This document shows, one piece after another, positions 1 through 9,125 of a stretch of DNA of 64,000 nt. The stretch's first letter is position 1. Each line of letters begins with the position of its first letter. The notes under the pieces are model-generated. The model made no database searches, was not told where the DNA came from, and worked only from the letters and a program-made list of their open reading frames with translations. The translations under genes were made by a program, and so were the position numbers. This DNA is from Pseudomonas putida (GTDB lineage: Bacteria; Pseudomonadota; Gammaproteobacteria; Pseudomonadales; Pseudomonadaceae), in assembly GCF_009883635.2 (NCBI RefSeq), contig NZ_CP026115.2:5828001-5892000 (forward strand), given 5' to 3'.

Positions 1-575
1 TGCTGGCGCAATACCCTGGGCTGGAACTCGACCTGCATCTGTCCGACTCGACCGTCGACCTGGTCGCCGAGGGTTTCGACGCAGCCTTGCGCATCGCCGC
101 CCTGCCCGACTCATCACTGGTGGCGCGGCGTATCTGTGCGGTAAGCCAGTACCTGGTAGCGGCGCCGTCCTACCTTGCCCGCCATGGCCACCCCACGCAC
201 CCGCGCGAGCTGGCTGGCCATGCCTGCATGAGCTACGCCTACCGCGCCCGCAGCCAGGTCTGGCGCTTCAGCCACGCCGACGGCAGCGAGCACGACGTGA
301 CGCCCCGCGGGCCGCTGCGGGTGACCAACTCGGATGCCTTGATCGCGCCCTTGCTGGCGGGCATGGCGATTGCCGAACTACCGGAATTCATCGCCGCCGA
401 GTACCTCGCCGACGGCCGCCTCGAGCAGCTGCTGCCCGCATGGCGGATGACCCAAGGGGGCCTGTACTTCGTGACCCCGTCCGCACGTACTCGGCCGCGC
501 AAGGTCCAGGCACTGGCCGATTTCTTCGTGGAACGGTTGTCGAGCCCGCAGTGGCGATTGCAGCCGCCCGGGTAG
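1..575 (+). CDS. LysR-family regulator, C-terminal part (5' truncated by window edge)
   Basis: The open frame runs in from the window edge and ends at TAG 573-575. The first visible residues (LAQYPGLELDLHLSD) and the following VDLVAEGFDAALRI stretch are typical of the effector-binding domain of CrgA/AaeR-type LysR regulators. The N-terminal helix-turn-helix lies outside the window. An internal ATG at 87 exists, but the frame is open and LysR-like upstream of it, so it is not the start. The target is unknown; the next gene downstream is the phytochrome 63 bp away on the same strand. The family call is solid, the specificity is not known. Confidence 0.85.
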   Translation, partial: LAQYPGLELDLHLSDSTVDLVAEGFDAALRIAALPDSSLVARRICAVSQYLVAAPSYLARHGHPTHPRELAGHACMSYAYRARSQVWRFSHADGSEHDVTPRGPLRVTNSDALIAPLLAGMAIAELPEFIAAEYLADGRLEQLLPAWRMTQGGLYFVTPSARTRPRKVQALADFFVERLSSPQWRLQPPG

Positions 576-638
576 CGCCGGGGCTTTCTGCTGTACTGTA
601 CGTCACGTGTTTCCCTCTTATTTCCAGGCACCGGCCCA

Positions 639-3179
639 ATGACCTCTGACCCTCAAGTAAACCTGACCAACTGTGATCGTGAGCCGATCCAGGTTCCAGG
701 CAGCATTCAACCCCACGGCTGCTTGCTCGCCTGCGATGCGTCAGCGACGGTCGTGCTGCGTCATTCGCTGAACTTGCCGCAGATGCTTGGGGTGACGGGC
801 GCAATCAATGGTCAGAAATTGCACGCCGTGCTGGGCGAAGAAGTGGCCCACACCCTGCGCAACTCGCTTGCCCGCACCCGCGAAGGCACGCGGCCATCGC
901 AGACCTTCAACGTGCAGCTGCCTTCAGGCCAGGCGTTCGATGTCTCGGCCCATGTGTTCAAAGGCACTGCGATCATCGAGTTCGAGCCCGCCGGCGCCAG
1001 CATTGCCGAGCCCATCGAACTCGCACGCACGCTGATCGCCCAACTGCGCGAAGTCGACCAGACCCACAAGCTGTTCCGCGACGCCGCCCGTTTCGTGCGG
1101 GCAGTGCTCGGGTATGACCGCGTGATGATCTACCAGCTGGGTACCGACGGCGCCGGCAAAGTCGTGGCGGAAGCCAAACGTGGCGACCTGGAAAGCTTCC
1201 TTGGCCAGTACTTTCCGGCCTCCGACATCCCCCAGCAGGCCCGTGCCCTGTATCTGCGCAACCCGATCCGGATCATCTCCGATGCCACGTTCAAGACGGT
1301 CGCCATCGACCCGGTGCTGGACCTGTCCGGCGAGCCCCTTGACCTCTCCTACGCGCACCTGCGCAGCGTTTCGCCGATCCACTGCGAATATCTGACCAAC
1401 ATGGGCGTGGGTGCCTCGATGTCGATCTCGGTGATCGTCAATGGCGCACTCTGGGGGCTGATCGCCTGCCACCATTACGCACCGCGCACCCTGGCCATGG
1501 GCCAACGGGTGGCGGCGGAAATGTTCGGCGAGTTCTTCTCGCTGCACATCGAGACGCTGCGTACCCGGCAGAACCTCGAAGCGGCCGTCAACGTCCACAA
1601 GGCACTGGACTCGCTGCAGCGCGATGCCAACCATGCGCCCGACATCGAGGCGTTCTTCCACTCGCGCCTGGGCCAATTCCAGTCGCTGATCCCGTGCGAC
1701 GGCATCGGCATGTCGATGCAGGGGCGCTGGAGTTCGATCGGCCTGACACCCCCCAAGGCCGCCATTGCCGACCTGCTGGGCCTTGCCCAGGGGGTCAGCG
1801 AAGGCAAGACCTGGGCGTCCAACCGGCTATCCATGGCTCACCCCGTGGCCCAGGACTACTTCACCGAAGTCTCCGGCGTGCTGATCATCCCCATGTCGCA
1901 GCAGCCAAGGGATTACCTCATGCTGTTCCGCAAGGAGGTGGTCGAGACGCTGGACTGGGCCGGCGACCCGAACAAGACCTACGAGAGTGGCGCGCTGGGC
2001 GACCGTTTGACGCCGCGCAAGAGCTTCGCGATCTGGAAAGAGACGGTGCATCAGCAGTCACTGCCCTGGAGCGAGCAGGACCGGCAGTTTGGCGAGGCCA
2101 TTCGCAAAGCCATCGTCGAAGTGGCCTTGCACAACAGCGAGCTGCTGGCCAACGAACGCTCGAAGGCTGAAGTCCGCCAGCGCATCCTCAATGAAGAGCT
2201 CAATCACCGGGTCAAGAACATTCTGTCGCTGATCGGCGCGCTGGTGGCCCACCCGACGTCCGAGAGCCAGACCCTCAAGGACTACGTGGCCACGCTCAAA
2301 GGCCGCATCCACGCGCTGTCCCTGGCCCACGACCAGGTCGTGCGCGGTGACGGCGGCGGGCGCCTGGTCACGTTGCTCGAAGCCGAGCTGTCGCCCTATC
2401 GCACGTCGGCTGAAGCCATCGAGCTGAGCGGGCCCAATGTGATCCTCGATGCCCGCGCCTATTCGGTGATGGCCCTGGTGCTGCACGAACTTGCGACCAA
2501 CGCGGCCAAGTACGGCGCGCTGTCCAGGGCTGGCGGCAGGCTCTGTATCAGCTGGGCGCTCGACGCAGGCAATGCCTGCGACATCACCTGGCGCGAGAGT
2601 AACGGCCCGATGGTTCGCCCGCCGAGCCGCAGTGGTTTCGGTACGGTGCTGATCGACCGCAGCATACCGTTCGACCTGGGCGGTACCAGCCACGTCGAAT
2701 ACCTGCCTGAGGGGCTTCGGGGCTTTTTCCGAATCCCGGCCAGGCACCTCTCGGTGGCCGCTGAGCCGGAAGCCCTGCGCCCAGCCACACCCGTGGCGCA
2801 ACCCCGCGCGGTGCTGGCTGCGCGCACGGACGCCTGTGTGCTGATTCTGGAGGACCAACTGGTCATTGCCGTGGGCCTGGAGCAGATACTCAACGATGCC
2901 CGGATCACCAATGTCATCACCGCTGGCTCCGTGGATGAAGCGATGAGGCTACTCACCAACCGGGCACCGGATGCCGCGATTCTGGACATCAACCTGGGCA
3001 CCGGCACGTCGATCTGCGTGGCCGATGAACTGGTGCGGCGCGGCATCCCGTTCCTGTTTGCCACCGGTTATGGCGACGGTGTCAGCATTCCGCAGCATCT
3101 GCAGCAGGTGGCGGTGATACGCAAGCCCTACGATGCCAATGCCATTCTGGCCAGCCTGCAGAAACTGCTGGAGCCGTGA
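639..3179 (+). CDS. bphP: Bacteriophytochrome, HWE histidine kinase with C-terminal receiver domain
   Basis: This is an 846-residue red/far-red light sensor kinase. The N-terminal PAS domain carries Cys12 just before the IQVPGSIQPHG stretch, the position where bacteriophytochromes bind biliverdin. A GAF domain has the chromophore-pocket motif PASDIP (193-198), followed by a PHY domain. The kinase part has the H-box ELNHRVKN with the likely phosphorylated His523, an N-box HELATNAAKYGALS and WRESNGP, which mark the HWE/HisKA_2 class. The last about 120 residues are a receiver domain with acceptor Asp783 in AILDINLG and the conserved KPY lysine. This layout matches the BphP2 type known from P. 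syringae rather than the classical BphP1. No heme oxygenase gene (bphO) is adjacent, so biliverdin must come from elsewhere. The stop codon directly abuts the convergent gene at 3180. Confidence 0.95.
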   Translation: MTSDPQVNLTNCDREPIQVPGSIQPHGCLLACDASATVVLRHSLNLPQMLGVTGAINGQKLHAVLGEEVAHTLRNSLARTREGTRPSQTFNVQLPSGQAFDVSAHVFKGTAIIEFEPAGASIAEPIELARTLIAQLREVDQTHKLFRDAARFVRAVLGYDRVMIYQLGTDGAGKVVAEAKRGDLESFLGQYFPASDIPQQARALYLRNPIRIISDATFKTVAIDPVLDLSGEPLDLSYAHLRSVSPIHCEYLTNMGVGASMSISVIVNGALWGLIACHHYAPRTLAMGQRVAAEMFGEFFSLHIETLRTRQNLEAAVNVHKALDSLQRDANHAPDIEAFFHSRLGQFQSLIPCDGIGMSMQGRWSSIGLTPPKAAIADLLGLAQGVSEGKTWASNRLSMAHPVAQDYFTEVSGVLIIPMSQQPRDYLMLFRKEVVETLDWAGDPNKTYESGALGDRLTPRKSFAIWKETVHQQSLPWSEQDRQFGEAIRKAIVEVALHNSELLANERSKAEVRQRILNEELNHRVKNILSLIGALVAHPTSESQTLKDYVATLKGRIHALSLAHDQVVRGDGGGRLVTLLEAELSPYRTSAEAIELSGPNVILDARAYSVMALVLHELATNAAKYGALSRAGGRLCISWALDAGNACDITWRESNGPMVRPPSRSGFGTVLIDRSIPFDLGGTSHVEYLPEGLRGFFRIPARHLSVAAEPEALRPATPVAQPRAVLAARTDACVLILEDQLVIAVGLEQILNDARITNVITAGSVDEAMRLLTNRAPDAAILDINLGTGTSICVADELVRRGIPFLFATGYGDGVSIPQHLQQVAVIRKPYDANAILASLQKLLEP

Positions 3180-4457
3180 TCACTGGGCGCTGGCATCCGC
3201 TTCGTGCTCGTCGGCAAAGGCCATGAACATCGGCAGGTCGAGCACATCCAGCCTGATCTGGGCGATGAAAGCGGAGAACGCCAGGTTGGCGGCAAGCCGG
3301 CGCATGTCGCAGGCCCAGCCCGGGATGTAGGTCGGCTGCTGCAGCCAGCCGGCCTCGAACAACGGTGCAAGGCGCACGGTATCGGCCAGGGTCAGGCGCC
3401 CGGCGAACAGGTGGCCGACCAGTTCCGGGCGGTTGTCACGGATCGCCACGCGCAGCAAGGTATGCACACCCAGCAGGCCGGTCAGGTAGGCGGCATCCTT
3501 GGTGAAGGCCGAGCCGCCGCGCAGGTCGGCACCGCGGAAAATCCGCTGAGTCGAGCGGAACGACTCTTGCGGTGACTGCCCGGCGTTCACGAACCCTTCG
3601 AACACCTGAATGAAGTCGGCGCCATCCAGTGCCTGCTGGACCGCCAGCGCGCGCAGGGCAACACGGCGCAGGCGGTTGATGTCCATGCTGCCGGTGAACA
3701 ACTCGGCCAGCGTGGCAATGCCCTCCTGGGTCTGGGTGGTGCGCGGCGCACCGAGCCCCAGGCATTTGAGGTTTGGCTGGCTGGCACCGTTCTGCGCGGT
3801 GGCGACATGCACGAAGGCCTCGTGCTGCAGCAGTTGCTGCTTGTCCAGCTCGCTGAACAGGGCCCCGGCACGCAGGCGAATGCGACTGGTACCGGCGATG
3901 GCCTTGGAAGCGAGGTTCGGGTCCAGCACGATCCTGATACGCCTCGCACCAAAGAAGCGGTCTATTTCCGGCTGCATCCAGGCAGCGAAATCCTCAGCCG
4001 GAATGTCAGCCTCGCTGGGCGGAATCTGCTCGCTGCCCAACAGGGCATCGGTGGTCTTGAGGAAGAAACCGGCCGCGTCGAGCATGGTCAGGTTCTGCCT
4101 CGGGTAAAGGAAGTCCGGACGCCGGTACAGCGCTGCGGAACAGCGGGTGAATTCGGAGGTGCCGATGACCCCCAGCATGCGCCCGGCGGTGGCGTAACTG
4201 CGGGCGGTCATCGCCAGGAAGCGCCCGGCCGGATGGCCCTGATCGCACTGCCCGATAAAAGCCTCCAGCGCGGCGATGTCGGCGCCGTGCTCGCGCGGTT
4301 GCAATTGCACCTTGGGCAACTGGGCGTTGCCGGCATGCCACTGGCTGAGGAATACCTGTTCGATGCCATCCGGCCAGGCCAGGGCATCGAGCACGCGGAT
4401 CTTGCGGGTCAGGCCGGGTAACGCAGCATCGAGCTCGGACAGAGAGGCGGTACCCAT
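3180..4457 (-). CDS. DUF1704 / QEGLA-motif protein, putative HEXXXH metallopeptidase
   Basis: The 425-residue protein belongs to the family annotated as 'flavohemoglobin expression-modulating QEGLA motif protein' (DUF1704). The name-giving motif is visible as TQEGIATLAE (Glu245). Upstream lies HEAFVH (212-217), an HEXXXH zinc-peptidase motif. The eukaryotic members (MATCAP/KIAA0895L) are tubulin tyrosine carboxypeptidases that use this motif, so a metallopeptidase activity is inferred; the bacterial substrate is unknown. The ATG at 4457 is chosen because GGAGG lies 8 nt upstream. A longer open frame upstream has no comparable ribosome binding site and overlaps the regulator gene. It converges on bphP with no spacer. 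Confidence 0.85.
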   Translation of the reverse strand: MGTASLSELDAALPGLTRKIRVLDALAWPDGIEQVFLSQWHAGNAQLPKVQLQPREHGADIAALEAFIGQCDQGHPAGRFLAMTARSYATAGRMLGVIGTSEFTRCSAALYRRPDFLYPRQNLTMLDAAGFFLKTTDALLGSEQIPPSEADIPAEDFAAWMQPEIDRFFGARRIRIVLDPNLASKAIAGTSRIRLRAGALFSELDKQQLLQHEAFVHVATAQNGASQPNLKCLGLGAPRTTQTQEGIATLAELFTGSMDINRLRRVALRALAVQQALDGADFIQVFEGFVNAGQSPQESFRSTQRIFRGADLRGGSAFTKDAAYLTGLLGVHTLLRVAIRDNRPELVGHLFAGRLTLADTVRLAPLFEAGWLQQPTYIPGWACDMRRLAANLAFSAFIAQIRLDVLDLPMFMAFADEHEADASAQ

Positions 4458-4504
4458 GGCAGTTTCCTCCAGATACCCGGCGGCATCTGAACAGCGTAGC
4501 CCGT

Positions 4505-5446
4505 TTACACCACTGCCGTTCCGCTGCGCCGAATCATCTGCGGCGTCTGGCCGATCGTCCGCAGGAACGCCCGCCTCATCCGCTCCCGGTCGGCGAAGCC
4601 TGCCTCCCTGGCGACGACTTCGATGGGGTGCGCACTGTCTTCGAGCAGCATCCGCGCCGCCTCCACCCGCAGATGCTCCACGGCCTTGGCCGGCGACTGG
4701 CCGGTCTCGGCGGTGAAGGCGCGGCTGAACTGCCGGGGGCTCAGGTGCGAGACCTCGGCCAGCTCCTCCACGCTCAAGGCGCGGGTCAAGTTGCGCCGGG
4801 CGTAATCCAGGGCCTTCTGAATGCGATCGGACTTGGGCTCGAGGTCCAGCAACACGGAAAACTGCGACTGCCCACCGGCCCGGCGGTGGTAGACCACCAG
4901 CTTGCGCGCGACGATGCGGGCGATTTCCAGCCCGTGGTCCTTCTCGATCATGGCCAGCGCCAGGTCGATGCTTGCCGTCATGCCTGCCGAGGTCCACACC
5001 GGGCCGTCGATGATGTAGATCCGGTCCGGTTCGACCTTGACCTTGGGGTAGCGGTCCTGCAGTCGCTTGGCAAACAGCCAGTGGGTGGTTGCCCGCCGGC
5101 CGTCGAGCACACCGCTTTCGGCGAGGACGAAGGCGCCGACACATGGCGCAGCAACGCGGCGAGCAGATGTCATCGATGCACGCACGAAGCTGGCAAGGCC
5201 GGGCGTGACCGGCATCACCGACGTGCCGGAGCCGAACATCACGGTATCGAACACCTGGTCGCTGGCAAATGCGCGGGTCTCGATGCGAAAACCTGCCGAA
5301 GACATCACCAGCCCCCCGTCTTCCGACAGCAGGGTCACTTCATACACGGGCTTGCCCAGGGTCAGGTTGGCGATCTCGAAGGCCGTGATCGCGGTCAGCC
5401 CCATCAGCTGGAAGCCTGGAAGCACGACAAAACCGAGCGTGTGCAT
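4505..5446 (-). CDS. GlxA-family transcriptional regulator (DJ-1/PfpI-like + AraC HTH)
   Basis: This 313-residue regulator has an N-terminal DJ-1/PfpI (class I amidotransferase-like) domain, with a nucleophile-elbow type cysteine in APCVGAFVLAESG, and a C-terminal AraC/XylS double helix-turn-helix from about residue 210 (VEELAEVSHLSPRQFSRAF, then IEVVAREAGFADRERMRRAF). The DJ-1 part usually senses a ligand and is not catalytic. A GAGG site precedes the ATG. It is divergent from the SDR/EmrAB genes across 117 bp, so control of that operon is likely. The inducer cannot be read from the sequence. Confidence 0.92.
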   Translation of the reverse strand: MHTLGFVVLPGFQLMGLTAITAFEIANLTLGKPVYEVTLLSEDGGLVMSSAGFRIETRAFASDQVFDTVMFGSGTSVMPVTPGLASFVRASMTSARRVAAPCVGAFVLAESGVLDGRRATTHWLFAKRLQDRYPKVKVEPDRIYIIDGPVWTSAGMTASIDLALAMIEKDHGLEIARIVARKLVVYHRRAGGQSQFSVLLDLEPKSDRIQKALDYARRNLTRALSVEELAEVSHLSPRQFSRAFTAETGQSPAKAVEHLRVEAARMLLEDSAHPIEVVAREAGFADRERMRRAFLRTIGQTPQMIRRSGTAVV

Positions 5447-5563
5447 GGCTGAGCCTCATGTCCTAAAAGGTGTCTTATATGACATTTGAGGCATGCCCAC
5501 AAGGTCATAACATGTCCTCCAGACCGGCGCACAAGCCGTGCACGGGCAACCCTGGAGACAGTC
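5447..5563. promoter_or_regulatory. Divergent promoter region between GlxA-type regulator and SDR/efflux operon
   Basis: The 117-bp divergent spacer holds two direct copies of CATGTCCT (5457-5464 and 5511-5518) and an imperfect palindrome TGTCTTATATGACA (5471-5484). AraC-type proteins usually bind direct repeats, so these are candidate operator halves for the adjacent regulator. The assignment is inference from position and repetition only. Confidence 0.4.
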
Positions 5564-6355
5564 ATGATCAAACAAATGGGTACCGCACTCATCACGGGCG
5601 CATCTTCCGGCATCGGGGCGATCTATGCCGATCGGCTCAGCCATCGCGGTTACGACCTGATCCTGGTCGCCCGCAGCGAAGCCCCGCTCAACGCACTGGC
5701 CAAACGCCTCACCGACGCCACCGGGCGCTCCATCGAGGTGGTGGTGGCAGACCTTGGCAGCCCGGCCGGCCTGTCGCGCGTCGAAGATATCCTGCGCACC
5801 GATGCCAGCATCACGATGCTGGTCAACAACGCGGGCATGGGGGCCATCCAGCCGCTGCTCGAGTCCGACATCGACACCCTGGATGACTTGCTCGCACTCA
5901 ACGTGCAGGCGCTCACCCGCCTGACCTATGCCGCCATTCCGGGCCTGGTGGCACGTGGCGGTGGAACGTTGATCAACATCGCCTCGGTCGTGGCCATCGC
6001 CCCGGAAGTCCTCAACGGCGTCTACGGCGCATCGAAGGCCTATGTCTACGCCTTCAGCCAGTCGCTGCGCAGCGAACTCAAGGACCTCGGCGTTCAGGTC
6101 CAGGTGGTGCTGCCCGGGGCAACGGCCACCGACTTCTGGGCCACCTCTGGCAAACCTGTCGAACAACTGCCTGGCGAGATCGTGATGTCCGCGGAAGACA
6201 TGGTCGATGCGGCGCTAGTCGGCCTCGACCTTGGCGAGTTCGCCACCCTGCCGGCGCTGCCGGATATCGCCGACCTGGACGCCTATGAGGCCGCACGGCA
6301 GAAACTGTTGCCGCAGCTGTCGTTGCGCATGCCAGCGCCCCGCTACAGGGCGTGA
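5564..6355 (+). CDS. Short-chain dehydrogenase/reductase (classical SDR)
   Basis: This 263-residue classical SDR shows the cofactor motif TGASSGIG, the structural NNAG motif and the catalytic YGASK (YxxxK) with an upstream serine in NIASVVAIAP. It is a cytoplasmic NAD(P)-dependent oxidoreductase of unknown substrate. The start MIKQMG at 5564 has CTGGAG 6-7 nt upstream; an in-frame ATG at 5486 would give an atypical N-terminal extension and sits in the regulatory spacer. It leads a probable operon with the following HlyD-type and EmrB-type genes, 39 bp away, suggesting that it modifies a toxic compound that the pump exports. Confidence 0.9.
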   Translation: MIKQMGTALITGASSGIGAIYADRLSHRGYDLILVARSEAPLNALAKRLTDATGRSIEVVVADLGSPAGLSRVEDILRTDASITMLVNNAGMGAIQPLLESDIDTLDDLLALNVQALTRLTYAAIPGLVARGGGTLINIASVVAIAPEVLNGVYGASKAYVYAFSQSLRSELKDLGVQVQVVLPGATATDFWATSGKPVEQLPGEIVMSAEDMVDAALVGLDLGEFATLPALPDIADLDAYEAARQKLLPQLSLRMPAPRYRA

Positions 6356-6394
6356 GGCTCTGTTTCTCCGAAGCCCAGCAGAGGACTGACCGTC

Positions 6395-7531
6395 ATGAAC
6401 GCTCAGGTCGACATCAAACCCGGCACGCGCCTTGACAGCGACACCACGCCCCGCAAACCTATTGGCCGCGCCACCGTCCTGCGCCTGGGCGCCCTGGCTC
6501 TGGCGATCATCGCCGGCACGGCTTACGCGAACCATTGGTGGGCAAGCGGCCGATTCATCGAAGACACCGACGATGCCTATGTAGGCGCCGAGGTGACGGT
6601 GATCAGCGCCAAGGTCCCCGGCTACATCAGCGAGGTCGCGGTGGTCGACAACCAGTTCGTCAAGGCAGGAGACCTGCTGGCGCGGATCGACGTGCGCGAC
6701 TACAACGCCGCCCTGGCAAAGGCTGACGGCGCCGTGGCGGCGCAGCATGCGCGGCTGGCCAATCTCGACGCGGTCGAACTGCTGCAACAGGCGCTCATCA
6801 GCCAGGCCAAAGCACAGATCGACGCCCGCAGCGCCGAGGCGCAACGGGCCATGGACGACCGGGTGCGCTATCAGAACCTGGTGCAAAGCCAGGCCGTGTC
6901 GGTGCAAAGCGCCCAGCGCGTCGACACCGCCTGGAAAACCGCACAGGCCGACCGCGTCCACGCCCAAGCTGGCCTGCTGGCCGCACGCCAGCAGCTGGCC
7001 GTGATCGACACCCAGCGCCAGCAGACCCGTGCCGCCCTGGCCCAGGCCGAAGCGGACCGGGAACAGGCTCGGCTCAATGTCGGCTACACCGAACTGCGCG
7101 CACCTGTCGATGGCTATGTCGGCAATCGCCGGGCCAAGGTCGGCGCCTATGCCGCAGCCGGTAGCCAACTGATTTCGGTGGTACCGGCCCACGGGCTGTG
7201 GGTTGACGCCAACTTCAAGGAAGACCAGCTGGCACGCATGCAAGTGGGCCAGGTCGTGAGCATCACCGCCGATATCCTGCCAGGCCGTACCTTTCACGGC
7301 CGCGTCGAGAGCATCGCGCCGGCCACCGGCGCGCAGTTCAGTGTGTTGCCGCCCGAGAATGCCACCGGCAATTTCACCAAGATCGTGCAACGCGTGCCGG
7401 TGCGTGTGCGTCTGGCGGATGACGACGCTGACTTCGGCGCCCTGCGCCCTGGCCTTTCGGTGTATGCCGAAATCAACACCAAAGCCCCGCGCGCGGCGCA
7501 GCCTGACCTTGCAGCGGCAAACCGGCAATGA
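6395..7531 (+). CDS. HlyD/EmrA-family membrane fusion protein
   Basis: This 378-residue periplasmic adaptor has one N-terminal membrane anchor (about residues 26-46), the EmrA-type start of the first lipoyl half DTDDAYVGAEVTVISAKV, a long helical hairpin rich in Gln/Ala (about 100-220), and the second lipoyl/beta-barrel part (LRAPVDGYVGNR and DANFKEDQL). Such proteins link an inner-membrane MFS pump to an outer-membrane channel. No outer-membrane factor gene is next to it. The stop overlaps the start of the pump gene (ATGA, 7528-7531), indicating translational coupling. Confidence 0.93.
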   Translation: MNAQVDIKPGTRLDSDTTPRKPIGRATVLRLGALALAIIAGTAYANHWWASGRFIEDTDDAYVGAEVTVISAKVPGYISEVAVVDNQFVKAGDLLARIDVRDYNAALAKADGAVAAQHARLANLDAVELLQQALISQAKAQIDARSAEAQRAMDDRVRYQNLVQSQAVSVQSAQRVDTAWKTAQADRVHAQAGLLAARQQLAVIDTQRQQTRAALAQAEADREQARLNVGYTELRAPVDGYVGNRRAKVGAYAAAGSQLISVVPAHGLWVDANFKEDQLARMQVGQVVSITADILPGRTFHGRVESIAPATGAQFSVLPPENATGNFTKIVQRVPVRVRLADDDADFGALRPGLSVYAEINTKAPRAAQPDLAAANRQ

Positions 7532-9093
7532 GCAGCGAATTGCCGGTCCTAACCCCACGCCAGAAGGTCGCAGCCTTCGCCTGCATGTGCGTGGGCATGT
7601 TCATTGCCTTGATCGATATCCAGATTGTCTCGGCCTCGCTCAAGGACATCGGCGGTGGGCTTTCCGCAGGCGCAGATGACACTGCCTGGGTACAAACGGC
7701 CTACCTGATTGCCGAGATCATCGTGATCCCGCTCTCCGGCTGGCTGTCGCGGGTGATGAGCACGCGCTGGTTGTTCGCCGCCTCGGCCGCCGGCTTCACC
7801 CTGACCAGCCTGTTGTGTGCGGTGGCCTGGAACATCCAGAGCATGATCGCTTTCCGCGCACTGCAAGGCTTTTTGGGTGGTTCGATGATTCCGCTGGTGT
7901 TCACCACCGCGTTCATCTACTTCAGCGGCCCACAACGGGTAATTGCCGCCTCGGTGATCGGGGCCATCGCCTCGCTCGCGCCCACCTTGGGGCCTGCGGT
8001 CGGCGGCTGGATCACCGATGTTTCATCCTGGCACTGGCTGTTCTACATCAACCTGGTGCCTGGCATTTTCGTTACCCTCGCCGTACCGATGCTGGTCAAG
8101 GTCGATCAGCCCGACCTGGGGTTGCTCAAAGGCGCCGACTACCTGGGAATGGCCTTGATGGCGGTGTTTCTGGGTTGCCTGGAGTACACCCTGGAAGAAG
8201 GCCCGCGCTGGAACTGGTTCAGCGACCGCACCATAGCCACCACGGCCTGGCTGGCAGGCCTGTGCGGCGTACTGTTCGTCTGGCGCAGCCTGAAGGCCGC
8301 GCAGCCCATCGTTGACCTGCATGCCCTGCGCGACCGCAACTTTGCCCTGGGCTGCCTGTTTTCCTTCATCACCGGCATCGGGATATTCGCCACGATCTAC
8401 CTGACGCCATTGTTCCTGGGCCGTGTGCGCGGTTACGGTGCCCTGGATATCGGCCTGGCGGTGTTTTCCACCGGCGTGTTCCAGCTCATGGCCATCCCGG
8501 TGTACGCCTTTCTCGCCAACCGGGTGGACTTGCGCTGGATCCTGATGTTCGGCCTGGCGCTGTTCGGCATCTCGATGTGGGACTTTTCGCCCATTACCCA
8601 TGACTGGGGCGCCAGGGAGCTGCTGCTGCCCCAGGCCATTCGCGGCTTCGCCCAGCAGATGGCCGTGCCGCCGACGGTCACGCTGACCCTGGGTGCGCTG
8701 TCGCCGGCACGGCTTAAGCTTGCGTCGGGCTTGTTCAACCTGATGCGCAACCTGGGCGGCGCATTGGGCATCGCGGCCTGCGCCACGATACTCAATGACC
8801 GGACAAACCTGCACTTTCTGCGCTTGGCCGAGCACCTGAACGTGCGCAACGAAACCTTGAATAGCAGGCTCGAACAGTGGAGCGACAGCGCCCAGACACT
8901 GGGCCAGAACAGTCTGGACGCTGGCCAGATTGCGCTGCACCAGCTGTGGGCATTGACCTGGCGCGAAGCGCAGACGATGACCTACGCCGATGCTTTCCTG
9001 GTGATCATGGTGTGCTTCGTGGTCGCCACGCTGCTGGTGCCGTTGATGCGCAAGGTCCAGCCACCGCGGCAACCATCGGCCGATGGCCATTGA
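7528..9093 (+). CDS. EmrB/DHA2-family MFS drug exporter
   Basis: This 521-residue, probable 14-helix proton antiporter is of the DHA2 family. Visible signs are the N-terminal helix with IALIDIQIVSASLKDIGGG, the motif-C-like segment LAPTLGPAVGGWITD in helix 5, and the loop DYLGMALMAVFLGCLEYTLE typical of EmrB. It acts in the inner membrane together with the adaptor encoded just upstream, with a 4-nt overlap. The substrate is unknown; the GlxA-type regulator and the SDR suggest a specific organic inducer. The operon ends before the inverted-repeat element at 9126. Confidence 0.93.
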   Translation: MSSELPVLTPRQKVAAFACMCVGMFIALIDIQIVSASLKDIGGGLSAGADDTAWVQTAYLIAEIIVIPLSGWLSRVMSTRWLFAASAAGFTLTSLLCAVAWNIQSMIAFRALQGFLGGSMIPLVFTTAFIYFSGPQRVIAASVIGAIASLAPTLGPAVGGWITDVSSWHWLFYINLVPGIFVTLAVPMLVKVDQPDLGLLKGADYLGMALMAVFLGCLEYTLEEGPRWNWFSDRTIATTAWLAGLCGVLFVWRSLKAAQPIVDLHALRDRNFALGCLFSFITGIGIFATIYLTPLFLGRVRGYGALDIGLAVFSTGVFQLMAIPVYAFLANRVDLRWILMFGLALFGISMWDFSPITHDWGARELLLPQAIRGFAQQMAVPPTVTLTLGALSPARLKLASGLFNLMRNLGGALGIAACATILNDRTNLHFLRLAEHLNVRNETLNSRLEQWSDSAQTLGQNSLDAGQIALHQLWALTWREAQTMTYADAFLVIMVCFVVATLLVPLMRKVQPPRQPSADGH

Positions 9094-9125
9094 GATGGCC
9101 ACATGCGCCTGTCTTTAAAGGTGTA

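Noticed and set aside
3180..5144. A 654-codon version of the DUF1704 gene starting at 5144
   Set aside because: The extra 229 residues lie over the GlxA-type regulator on the same strand in a different frame, have no family similarity, and GGAGG directly precedes the ATG at 4457.
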